Shown here piece after piece: positions 12,025 through 24,700 of a DNA stretch of 64,000 nt (the stretch's first letter is position 1; every line of letters begins with the position of its first letter). A model generated the notes under the pieces. The model had not been told where the DNA came from and ran no database searches. It saw only the letters and a program-made list of their open reading frames with translations. Origin of the DNA: Pisaster brevispinus (lineage: Eukaryota > Echinodermata > Asteroidea > Forcipulatida > Asteriidae); NCBI GenBank assembly GCA_023634235.1, contig JAMKCF010000003.1:22600742-22664741 (forward strand), written 5' to 3'. The translations under genes were made by a program, and so were the position numbers.

Positions 12025-12501
12025 ATTTGAATAAAACTAGTTGTGTAACATTTTAATGTGTAAACTATTGTATGAAAAAAAACTAGTTGTGAATATTTGT
12101 TTGTAAATGTTGATTATAATTTAAGAAACCTCCAATAACAAAATAACTTACACATCACTGTGCCATATACTTTTAGCATGCACGTGTCATATACTCACTT
12201 ATTGACCCATTTCACGAGACGCAGCACTCATACACACTTGCTTATCCTGTCCGCTGTTTTGGGAGTCAAATTATAAGCAAGAGAATGGACTCCCAAAATA
12301 GCTGACATGGTCTGATTAATACTGTGTGGAAGTGCGTCCCCCCGTCATGATTGGGCTCAATTGACAAAATGTTTAATATCCAACTAATGTCACTCAAACC
12401 GTTTCACACATGCCTGACTCCGAACAGAAAATTATCCGCAATTTCGAACTAATGATAATCAATAATTGTAACTCCTATCTATACTCCTTTTTGTTTTCCA
12501 G

Positions 12502-12712
12502 GTCATCCAGCTGTTCAAAGGATGCAAACAAGAGGACATGCCCCCTCATGTCTACGCCACGGCGCAGACGGCGTACCGGAACATGCTCGCCTCCAGACAG
12601 GATCAGTCCATTGTCTTCATGGGGCGGAGCGGGGGCGGCAAGTCCTGGAATGCCAGGCACACCTTGCAGTATCTGACACAGGTGGCCGGCACCATCAATA
12701 ATGCAGTCACAG
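12502..12712 (+). CDS. MYO18A: MYO18A-like exon 1 of window: motor, P-loop
   Basis: Residues 1-70, starting [19 protein letters not shown] and ending in phase 1. The acceptor is a pyrimidine-rich stretch ending CCAG; the donor is gtaggc. Residues 41-48 are GRSGGGKS, the P-loop, where canonical myosins have GESGAGKT; the catalytic lysine is kept and the following residues are WN. The preceding motor exon was not found in the window. Confidence 0.95.
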
Positions 12713-15700
12713 GTAGGCTTGGCACTCTAAAGCAGATGTCGTCCATTCAACCTTTGACCCGGACTGTTCCAAAATCCTGCAATCAATTTTTATTGTTATT
12801 GTTTATTATTACTACTGTCAGTAGTATAACTCTCTGGTATTAAGCCAAGAAACCCATAAAAGTGCCGTGCACTGTGACCCGTAGTCGCAAGAATCCTTCA
12901 GTTAATCCGTCAGGTGTGCCAATGTCCTGTCTTTGGAATGATATGTTTATCTTTCTTGGCGTATGTATTTTAAATGTATATTTTTTTAATGTAATTATTA
13001 TGTTTAATTAATTAATTAATGAAATGAGAAAAATAAAATGAAAGATATCTGTGAAAAGAAAATGTTAAAGAGATATCTCAGTTTTTAGGCGTGGGAGGAA
13101 ATCCCATCCTGGGGAAAATCCATGCAGTCAGGTGGGGTCTGAAAACCCAGTCCACATGCAAGGCCTTGGTCGGTATCAGGATTAGGCCCAGGGTCAACAG
13201 AGGTAAATAGTGCAGGAAAGAAACCACTAAGCCAACCTAGTCGTGCCTGATTTTGATGGATACCTTTCTGAAATTGCATGTTTAACTTCATATGTATTGA
13301 CCAATTTCACCTGACGCCATCATTACAGTAATCTTGGCTGTCACTTTGGGAGTCCATGTCACTGTGTGTTGTACAGTGTAGTGTGCATTTTAGGCGATGC
13401 GGCATTTACACAATATATAATGTACCTATTGATTCATAAAATGTTGAGCGTGGCACAGCCGCCGTGCGTGGCGTGCATGCAAGGGTCAATACTCATCACG
13501 GCCTTTCCAGGAAACTGGATAAAGGAAAAACCTGGGCCAATTTCATAGAGCTTCTTTTAAAAGCAGAAAATATTCCTTAAGCATGTTCTGCTTAGCAGAA
13601 ATGAGCAGGACACCAGTCACAAATTGTACGTGTGGCATGGTACTTTTGGCTGGTAACCTTATTCCGGTAGACATAATTTTGTTGAGCTAAGCAGTTCTAT
13701 GAAATTGGGTCCTGGTTCATGCTTCAAGCAAACACAAATGGAAATAAAATGTTCCGAATGTAAACAACAACAACAACAACTACACACTGTTTTCACATTT
13801 TGTGTAAAATGTGTTTCTTTTCAGTGGATAAGATCCAGGCAGTAGCAACCTTAGTGGATGCCTTTGGGAATGCCAGGACCATTCAGAATGCCAGTGCTAC
13901 GCGGTGTGCGCAAATCCTCTCGCTAGATTTCGACCACATGGGCCAAATCGCTGCAGGCTCTCTACAGGTAAGAGGATTCGATCGGTAGTGTACAATGTAT
14001 TCTGGTAGATTTCATGAAACGGTGGGTTTGTAGTAGTAATCATGCTTTTTGGAGTGCCAGGACCATCCGGAAGGCCAACGGCGCTACTCAATGTGCTCAA
14101 GTCCTCTCTTTAGGATTTGACCACATGGGGCAAATTGCTGCTGGCTGTCTGAAGGTAAAAGTGTCGAATGGATGATGGATGTTAGATAAAATGTAGGTTA
14201 GTAATTCTAGTAGATGCTGTTTGGAGTGCAAGAACCATCCATTCATGATGGGCGCATTTGTTCTCTAGATTTTGACCACATGGAGCGAATCGCTGCAGGC
14301 TGTTTAAAAGTAAAAGTTTCGGATGGATGAAAAGCAAGTTAGATAAAATGTAGGTCAGCAATATCAATGGAAACATTTTTGGAGTGAATGAACAATCCAT
14401 TCACGATGTGCGATGGTGCTCTCTGTAGACCCTCTGAAGGTAAAAGTTTCGGCTAGCAATTCTAGTTGAGGCTGTTGGGAGTGAAAGAACCATTTTAATG
14501 GGATGTCCCACAGAGGCTCTCTTTGGATTTTGACCACATGGGGCAAATGGCTATAGGCTCACCATATTGATGGCTACCCTGTATAGTGTACCTTTAAAAA
14601 AAAATAAATAAAAATTTTATGATATATAGCCCAACTCACAAGGCCAAACGGCCACTTCAAGGTGAGGGCTACACTTAACTGATTTGGGCTGTCGACCCAG
14701 ATCAACTGTCACCAGGGGCCACCTACTCCTGGGGCTGAAACAGGGTTACCCCCTTCACAGTCTGTAAGGATGTAGGCAAGGGCATCAGCCTGGTTGGCAG
14801 AGCAGAGTGCACTGCCTTCTCAACTTTTTACGGAGCAATTATGGTTAAGTGCCTTGCTCAAGGGCACAAGTGTCATTACCGGGATTCGAGCCCACACTCT
14901 GCTGCTGACAACACCGGAGCATGGGTTCGGTGAACTAAACCGCTCGGCCACGACACGCCACGCCTGAATGCATGCACATTGGCTTGGTCAGCTGTAGAGC
15001 ACAATTAATGATATGGTTCTTGCTTCATTTATTTTTCAGTTGCTGCTACTTGAGAAATATCGTGTCGTCAGGAGACCAGGGAATGAGAGATCCTTCAATG
15101 TGTTCTACAGTCTTATGGCAGGAGCTGATGAAGCTACTGCGTAAGTTGTTCTCCGTGCCTTCAAGTTTCTATTCGACTCATATAGAACTCTGCACTAGTT
15201 GACGTCACATCATTTGCTAAAAATACCCGGATGTCAGACAAACTTTCCACTGCTCTTGCGATCACTGCATTGGCGTGCCAGACCGCAGTAGGACAGTACA
15301 CGAGAGTAAACAAAAAACGCCGACAATGGCTTGGGCATGTTCTCGAGCGCACGTCAGTGAAATTTGACACGCTGTCTGAGATCCGGGTGCCTGCCTGGTG
15401 TCATCATATTGAGCTTCTATTTTTTCGTATTAATGCAGATTAATTTTCAAATCAAACAAGTTTCCATACCAAGTAAATAAGTAAATCTAAGTAAATAAGT
15501 AAATTTCACAGGAAAAAAAAAATGGGCAACTGTTATGAACTTCATAATCTTTACCAATTCTGTATAATAACTCTAAACATCTAACAATTGTACTTTCAGG
15601 AAAGAGCTGTTTCTGAACAATTTATCGACTAGCAATGTTTATGTCACTCCATTGGAGAGGGTAAGTTGACACATGACCATAATCAAGCCACATTTTCATC

Positions 15701-18700
15701 CATACAAAAACCAACAAAGTGAAAAAAATTGTGTGGGATGAAGGTGTATGTTTTTTTTGTTTTGTTTAGACCACACGGGACTTTGGGCCAATCAAGTGAT
15801 AGCCCTGGGCACTTTTTTTTTTTCCTCTTCTAAGCCAACCAATTTTCCTCATGAAAATAATGGATAGATTATATTTTCTGTTCCTCGGTTGAGTTCTTCC
15901 TCGGTTGAGGCTTATATCAATTTAAACAGAAGGAACATCTGCAGGCATGGACCATGGTGAAAGGTTGTAGTGTAGTAAATAGAACTACAGTACTCATCAA
16001 AAAGCTACTGTGTCCATTTTCATGGTGCTGCTACCACAGAAGTCCCTCCTCATAGCCTCACGGCCTCTTTTAAGTGCGGGATTCTATGGGCCACAAGGGG
16101 GTTGTTAGCGCAGGTCGTTTTGTGGTAGGCAGTGCCATGAAACAAGGCTATTTTGTTGTTTGAGCACCATCTCGATGGAATAAAGTTGTCGCGTCAATGC
16201 AACCACGTTGTATCTCGATTCTGCACAAAATGTTGTATCTTGGCTCCTTTCTTGCGGTGGTGTATAACCGGGTTATTTTAAGCGAGATTTTGACACTTTC
16301 AAACTCGCACATATCGTAAGTGCTTCTTAAAGTTAATTTGGGGTTGAACAAAGAAAAAATTACTAGAGCAGGATTTGAACCAAGGGCCTCCGGTTTAACG
16401 TGCCTGTGCTTTACTAACTGAGCTATCCACCCCCTAATGTTTGCGGTCTCCCTATGTTGTCAATATCTTTGTTTGGGGGTGCCAGTCAGAAGCTACAATG
16501 TATTTAAAGTAACACAACGTCTATTGCACTGATGCAAACTGCTTACCAATCAAAATGCCTTATGGTCATAGAGTTCTATAACAGAAATAGTATGTAAGCA
16601 GGTATTTTCTGCTCTTGGAGCTGCCCTCGACATAGTTGCTATTTCATTAATGCTGCTTATTGGAAGCAAAGCAAAATGCAAGCAAACCTGTCAAACCGTC
16701 TTGCTCAGTTATGAAATGACTCATTGCTTACCCACATTGTTTTGTGCTATATGGTACGCACAGAAGTTTGCTAACCAGTTAACAACTTTTTGAGCGTGGG
16801 TGTGTAGGGAACACTCACAATGTCAAACAACTTTCGCACCACGGGCAGAAATTCCCTTTGGGTAAATCGCATACAAGTTTCTGCTTAAAAAACATTGGTT
16901 GTTTGAACTGATGCTTGACTTGTGTTACATGTGAGGGGTCAGCACCATTTTCTAAAGGTGAACATGTGCATCTTGTCTGGTCTTGTCACACTTTTGTACA
17001 TCCTCTTGTGCTTGTTGTGTAATACTCTCATTAACTCTCTTATTTGTATGCGGTCATATTACAGTCTGAAGACAGACAGCCTGCCGTGACTGCGTGGAAT
17101 AAGATCTTACATGCTTGCTCTGTACTGGGCTTCTCAAGTGATAACTGTAAGACGCTGTGGTGCGTCTTGGCTGCAATCATACATATAGGAGCAGCTGGGG
17201 CCGTTAAAGGTACATCTTTTTTAACAATGTTTATAATTGTTTCTTGTGATGAGACTTATAGGCACTGGAGAAAACTTAAGGAAAACTGAAGAAAACGAAA
17301 GAAAACAGGAGATGAAATGTTCCGTTTTTAGGCCTCATACTTGGTTTCTTGAAAGGGCGTGGCAGTTTTGCCCTAAAGTAAAGGGTTTCTCTTTTGGAAC
17401 ATTTAAAAGGGCACCAAGGCAATGACCAGGGGCATGGAGGCAAAGGTCTCCATAGCCTCCACGAAGTATCGGGCCTATAGATTTGGAAGTGAGAGGAAAA
17501 CCCCAAATATTGGCAAATGGATCACTGAAAATCAGGCAGGGACTGACAAACAAAATCTACTACAAGGGTGGCTCCAGTCCTGTATGACCACTGTTGTCTC
17601 CTAAACATACATGTAATGAAAGTTCAAATACCCATTTTATATTGAGAGAACCAGACTATTTTTCCTCCTGGCCTCATTATGGATACATTGGGTTGAATGG
17701 CAAGGTGGATGCACCATTATGAGGCTCTAGGATCTGTTATCGTAGTGTAGTGTAGTCACATATTTTTCTTTTAAATCTTTGTTTTCCAAGTTCATTGCTT
17801 TAATGTGTCAAGGAAACACAACTGGGCACTTCATCATTCAAATTTAGTCTTCGAGAAAGTCAGGCCACTAACTATTTTTTTCGCATTCAAATTTGTGTGA
17901 GACTTCCGCAGTCTGTACCAAGTAAGCTCTTTAGTTCAAACTGAATGATTTTAAAATCACCTTTTTACCCACGTTTTGAAAACTGTTTTTTTGGTTTAAT
18001 GGGACTGTAGGGTCAGGGAGCAACAAAGCTCAGTTCCGCAAACCCGCCGAGGCCCAGAAGGCGGCTAACCTCCTGGGTACCACCCTGGAGGAGCTTGCCA
18101 AGAACACCTTCAGCCCTCGCATGATGGGGAACGCGTCCCGTACCGCACTCCGGCCCGTAGCGCCCGAGCCTACGATGGATCAAGGAGGCACCGCCCAGGA
18201 GGCTCTGGAAGGGATGATGGTGGGACTGTACGGAGAGCTGGTCAATGCTGTAGTCGCTCTCATTAACAGGTACGCCATGAGGGACCATCGCCTGCAGGCT
18301 CTTCTAAAACAGATTCTTCTGCAGAATCATTCGTTTGCGTTCTTGAAGTCCATACTATAAAGTTTGTTGTATTGAGATCTCTTTTGATTGAAATTGTCGC
18401 TTTTGTTTTGATGCTGTGGAAAATAAATGAACCTTGAACCTTGAAACCTTGAGGTAGGGAGTCATTATTTTTCATTGAGTGCTTGGTGACTATGTCGTCC
18501 AGCGGGGCGAGCTATATGTACAACATAAATCCCAGTAGAAGATTGTAAGCACAAAAACTGCTTCAATCTGTAAAGAGGGTCTCCAAGGTCAAATTGAGTT
18601 TTGTGATGCACTCATTGTCAACATGTTCAATAGATAGAGTCCTTATAAAAGTCTGGGAAAAATTCTCTAACCTCACATTAAATTTTGCAAGCCTGCTATA

Positions 18701-21700
18701 TGTTATTAATAATGAATGCATCTACACAGTACACAGTCAACCCTCCTACTGTCTGACCATTCAATCTTACCCACTGTGGGGTTTTGAATGATAGATAAAC
18801 TGTGCCAGCTTGCATTATGATATCATGTGGTGAAAGCATCCACACAGTACATAGTCAACCCTCCTACTGTATGACCATTCAATATTACCCACTGTGGGGT
18901 TTTGAATGATAGATAAACTGTGTCAGCTTGCATTATGATACCATATGGCGAATGCATCCAATCAGTACACAGTCAACCCTCCTACTGTCTGACCATTCAA
19001 TATTACCCACTGTAGTTTTGAATGATAGATAAACTGTGCCAGCTTGCATTATGATATCATGTGGCGAATGCATCCACACAGTACACAGTCAACCCTCCTA
19101 CTGTCTGACCATTCAATATTACCTACTGTGGTTTTGAATGATAGACAAACTGTGCCAGCCTACAGTATGATACCATGTGGTGAATGCAACTGCACAGAAC
19201 TCACATGTACACAGTTAGTTCTGCCAGCCACAGCTGTGCCACCATACACATCCAGTGCAGTTTGAAATGGTTGCTAGAAAAATTTGCCAATAGTACACAT
19301 CTTTCCCCCCCCCCTCAATATTATTGTCAATTCTTGCAGGTCTCTATCGAGTTCCTACCGCACCATGTCGTCCATTATCGCTGTGGATCTCCCAGGATTC
19401 CAGAACCCTGCAGCGTCTGGACGGCAAGGTGGCGCCTCGTTCCATGATCTCTGCATCAACTACGCACAGGAGAGGATGCAGTTACTGTTCCATGATTCCA
19501 TGTTCACAACCCAGCAGGATAAATACGCGCAGGTACTGGATCATGACGTTTGCTTGTAGAATAGACTGTCCAAGTCTCGCGCTTATCTAAACCATGAAAA
19601 CAACTCTAACGAGGATTTTATTTTTTTCTGTGGAATCCAATCTTCTTTTGAAGTTCTATTCATCCATATTTCATGAAAACATAAATACCCCTAGCAATTT
19701 GACAAATTTAATGTTTATGTTATACAAATATTTTTTAAAAGTTATTATTGAAACAAAATAAAAACTTGGGGCGAGGATGCTTATTTTTTAGAAACCCATT
19801 TGCCAATCACGCCCGAATGTGGGCGACCATTACATAGGTTTAACGATAACATGAATGTCAGTTGGGCAAAAATTCTTTATTTTTAAAGCGCGCTCGTGGA
19901 TTACGGAAAAATTTAGTCTCGTTGGACGTGGATCGCAGAAGTGCTGTCAGGGTTTGCCCTTAACTCTTTTCAGTGACTAGCCAGCAGGACCAGTTATCTT
20001 GTCATTTCACTAGTCCACCAGCTTTTCTCACTAGTCCATACTTCAAATGAAACAGGGATGCTTTCTGACACCGAACTAGCCAGCAGGACCACTTGCAGAG
20101 AATTGTGACTGGTCCTCTGGTGTTTTAACTGACATTTGGCCGGCGGACCACTGTTAAGGGAGAGCTCTGACTATAATGTTCTGTATTCCACTCTCGCTCG
20201 TGTGATAATGTTATCTCAATCCTGGTTGTTTTCAGAACCAACTGTTCTCCCTAAGGAAATTTAATTTGCATGGTTGTTTCTCACCAACCTACTCAGTTCT
20301 GACTTCCTACTGTACCTACCCCGTAGAAAGAATCAAATCTTCAAGTATAAGCCACCCTAGTTTCAATATGAAATAAATGAAGAGCAACATGAGATTCATC
20401 TTGCTATTAAAATGATATTTGATCAACAAAAATTGTTTGATATTACCATCTACTGATGTAAATTAACAACTTATGTTTGTGATGTTTGTTTACAGGAGAA
20501 CATTGATTGTCAGTTTGAGCAGGCGGAGTCGACACCAGACAGCATGGTTCGTCTCATGGACAAACAGCAAGGGCTGGTAAGAGTCTCTTTGTGTTGTTTG
20601 GTCTCTTCACCCGAGTCACTACTGTCCATCAAACGATGCGTGCAACATTTGAATTTAGACAATGCATACAAAAAAGCAATGCAATGTCAGAGCTGTCAAC
20701 TCACCCCGATTCTGCACAAAATTTACCTGAAAATAAACCAATCTTTCCATGTTATGATGAACAAATTTGAAAAATTTTCCCTGATAATGGAAACTAATTG
20801 TTCGCTATTCTGTTGAATGTAATTCTAAATATCTCCCTGACTGTTGTACAAAAACTCTGTGATTGTAAGATGCAAATGATGGCAGCTCTGCAATGTGTTT
20901 TTGACCACATGAGGGTGCTTTCCAAACTGCTTTTGTGAGTGTAAAAATTCACCGACCAATGCCATGTGCAGAATATAATGCCTTGAGCACCATGCGGTGT
21001 TTTAGGTACTATACACATTTGTTATTGAACCCTAAAATCTTTTAAGAAAATGCCCGGAAATGTGGCATCATGACCTACAAGTAAGGTTAGGTTGTATGGT
21101 TCCAACAACCAGAACCAGAATTAATTAGTAAAGCAAAGGAGTTTTGTTTCTTCATTTCAAACAGTTTTTTATAACTATTACGTATCATTTGTAGATCCCC
21201 CTTGGACAATTCAAGCAATCCTATGTTTGAAAAGAGGCCCCGTGATCCTATTTCACATTTTTCATTTGTACTTTTTTTAAACAAAGTGGTATTTATGAAT
21301 GGGAATAAAGTGACTCTGTCTGAAACAGCCGTTTATTTTTGCCACTGTGTAGATGCGGTCTTCTAACATGGACCTCCGAGATGTAGACCAGAAAGGGTTG
21401 CTGTGGTTACTGGATGAGGAATCCATCTTCCCTGGAGCCAATGATGATAGCTTCATGGAGAGGATTTACGTCCACTACAGTGAACAGGCCAGTAAGAGTA
21501 AGTCTGCTTCCAAGGAAACACATTCTAAATCTGTCTACATGTATGGGTGACCTCAGCCGAGCCCTAGCATGGATCCAGTCCAGTCTCCTCGATTCTCCGT
21601 ACATGTGGCTAGCTCACTAGTGCTTTCATATCCAACATTCTGTCTGAGAAGGTTGATGTATAATATATCATCTTTCTTGGCTTTCTTGGCTTCCTTGGCT

Positions 21701-24700
21701 TATGGCTCCTTGGTCAAGGAACTTGAGCAAGGCACTTGACCATAATTACGTTATCCTTCAGATGGGACGTTGAGCCCTAGCACGAATCGTCCACTCTCCA
21801 CGATTCTTTATACATGTGGCAAGCTCACTAGTGCTTTCCTATCCAGCATTCTCTCTGAGAAGGTTGATGTACAATATATCATCTTTCTTGGCTTTCTTGG
21901 CTTCCTTGGCTTATGGCTCTTTGGTCAAGGAACCTGAGCAAGGCACTTGACCATAGTTATGTTATCCTTCAGATGGGACGTTGAGCCCTAGCACGGATCG
22001 TCCAGTCTCCTCGATTCTCCGTACATGTGGCAAGCTCACTAGTGCTTTCCTATCCAGCATTCTGTCTGAGAAGGTTGATGTATAATATATCACCTTTCTT
22101 GGCTTTTTGGCTTCCTTGGCTCCTGGCTCCTTGGTCAGGAAACCAGTCCACTGACGCTGAGAGCGGGGGCTCGCTCCAGTGTTTGAGGCATGGCGTGCTG
22201 CAGATTGCGCCCCATCACTTTGTGAATCCTCAGGTTTTTGAATTCAAACATAGCTCGAATGCATACCTGCCGTCAAAATAGTGAGCACCCTGAGACGTTG
22301 TCTGATGTGATAAAGCACTCAATAACAACTGCTTTCTATTTGTATTCTTATTGCTTCTGCAAGGGTGAATTGGGGATACAAGGGAGTTTATTTGATTATG
22401 CAACCAGTATTTATGGTGTGTTGTGGTCAAGTGTACCGTCCTCAAGCTCTGGTGTTTTTGATCTGCAGAGTGTGGGTTCGAGTCCCGGTCGTGACACTTG
22501 TGTCCTTAAGCTAGACACATGACCATTATTGCTTTGTCCTTCGGATGGGACGTAAAGCCGTAGGTCTCGTGTGTTGTGTAATGCATGTAAAAGAACCAAG
22601 TTACACTTATCATTAGAGAAGCGCTGTTTCTTGCGGTGGCTGCTTAGTGTGCCGTAGCACCTTGTTAACATAAGGTTTGCTCTCATTAAACAAAAAATAT
22701 TAAAATAACTGTCTTACAATGTTTCTCATCGTCCCAGCACCTTCTTGGTAGATACGTGCTGTATTGTTATTCCATTCAAGTCATCTTGTGATATTTCATT
22801 CCTTTGCAGAGGATGGTTTACTAAGAGGTTGCAAAGAGAAGAACAATTTCATCTTGAATCATTTCCAGCAGACGACACCAATCCAGTATAACTCCACCGG
22901 CTGGCTCAAGGCATCCAGGGAACACCCGGTGGTCAGAATGGCTATCGTCATACTCCAAGAATCACAAAAGTAAGTAGTCGGGTAAAGTAGTCGCAAAAGT
23001 TTGGGAAGGTAGTGCATTTTGCTACATTCTTACGGACTGTGAAGGGGGTTACCCTGTTTCAGCCCCAGGAGTAGATGACAATGTGTCCCTGGCGACAGTT
23101 GATCTGGGTCGACAGTCCAAATCAGTTAATTGTAACCCTCACCTTGAAGTGGCCCTCCGGCCTTGTGAGTTGGGCCATATCTCATAAAAGAAAGGTCTCT
23201 AAATTGCAATAATGTGTTCATGGCCTCACGATTCCACCTTGGTGGAGTCTCTATCGACCCTAGTGGAGTCTTTATCAACCCTAGCAGTGTCTTTATTGGC
23301 CCATGCAGAGTTTTTATTGACCTTTGTGGAGTCCTTATCGACCATAGCAGAGTCTTTATCAACCCTAGCATAGTTGTTATCGACTTAAGGATAGTTTTCA
23401 TCGACTCTAGTGGAGTATTCATCAACACAACACAAAAAGACAAGTATATATTTCATAGAGGTAATAATCACACTGTATAAGCACTGTATACGCATCAGTG
23501 TATGGTTAAATCCAACATATTACTCTTTGCTCAGTTCTGTGGACTTACAGTACCAATCCCATGTAACATGCGTATAAAATGGCAGCGGGTAAAAATTGCC
23601 CCAAAGCAGCTAGGCATGGATAACTTTCTTTGCTGTACTTTTTCTTATTCATATAAAGTCATGTTGGTGTAAGTTACGTTTTGTTGAAAAGTAGATCCCT
23701 GGCTTATGGACTGTTATTATTGGGACCATTGTCTACAAGCTTTGCTTCTTAATGGATCCCTCCGCAGTATCACATTTACTTAATAATTCTCATTTCTAAA
23801 ATTTCATTTACATATGTTACTTTTTTGTGATTTACTTTCTTTGGTCTAATACTGTGGAATAAATAAACTTGAAAACCTGAAACCTAAATAAATTTTGTAA
23901 CCCTGCAGAACCAACATCAGCAGTTTATTTGTGAGCCTGGCTGGGTCGTTGCCCAGTACGATGGTGGGGTCAGTGGCCGGCATAGAGGGCAGTTCGTCTC
24001 TACGCCGTGCATCAAGCATCAGGAGAGCGTGGTCCAGCGGTACAGCGGCTATCAAGAGGAAGTCGGTCTGTCTTCAAGTCAAATTCCAAGTGGTGAGTTT
24101 GTGTCTGTCGGCAAGATGTGTTCTTGATCATTTTGTTGAAGTTGGGGATGTTTTAAAATTGTTATTTGTCTTATCCACACAACCCTTCATCGTGTAAACT
24201 TTGTTTCAAATGAAGAGAGCATCCGAGGCACTTGTCAGATACATGTAGAAATATTTGAACTTCTTATCAACATTTTTAGGGAGAAAATGGATGAGAATAT
24301 TTTCTTTTAAAGATGGCTCAGAATAGAGCCGTTGGTGAAAATAGCCTTCACATTGAGCGAGAAAGATTATTACTTGACGCTACCCTAAACCTCTGCCTTG
24401 TTGTCTTTCACTGAGTAAAGTTTCAAACTCTTCAGTGAGGAAATCCAGAAAAAACCCTCAATCAATCATTCAGGTTTGTTGTATTTATTCTTCCCTGCCT
24501 TTCACCTCTGTGGAACTCGGTTCGAATCCCGGACTTGGAGCCTTGCATGTGGATTGGGTTTACAGTCAGTTACCTGACTGTGTGGGCTTTCCCTAAGGGA
24601 AAAAAAAGGACATTTCTTTATCATCTTCTGTACTGGTATTTTCAGGCCTACCAGTCACAGTGCCAGGCACTTTTGAGAGTCCCTAGAATTCATTACTAGA

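Noticed and set aside
1..12501. N-terminal PDZ or early motor exons of the myosin
   Set aside because: I looked for segments matching the known MYO18A sequence before the P-loop exon and found none; they are probably upstream of the window or too short to recognise by eye.
15231..15443. Open frame in intron 3
   Set aside because: Lies in a dispersed repeat that is also present inverted at 45045-45245.
18013..18288. Antisense open frame opposite exon 6
   Set aside because: A shadow of a GC-rich coding exon; the plus-strand reading matches MYO18A throughout.
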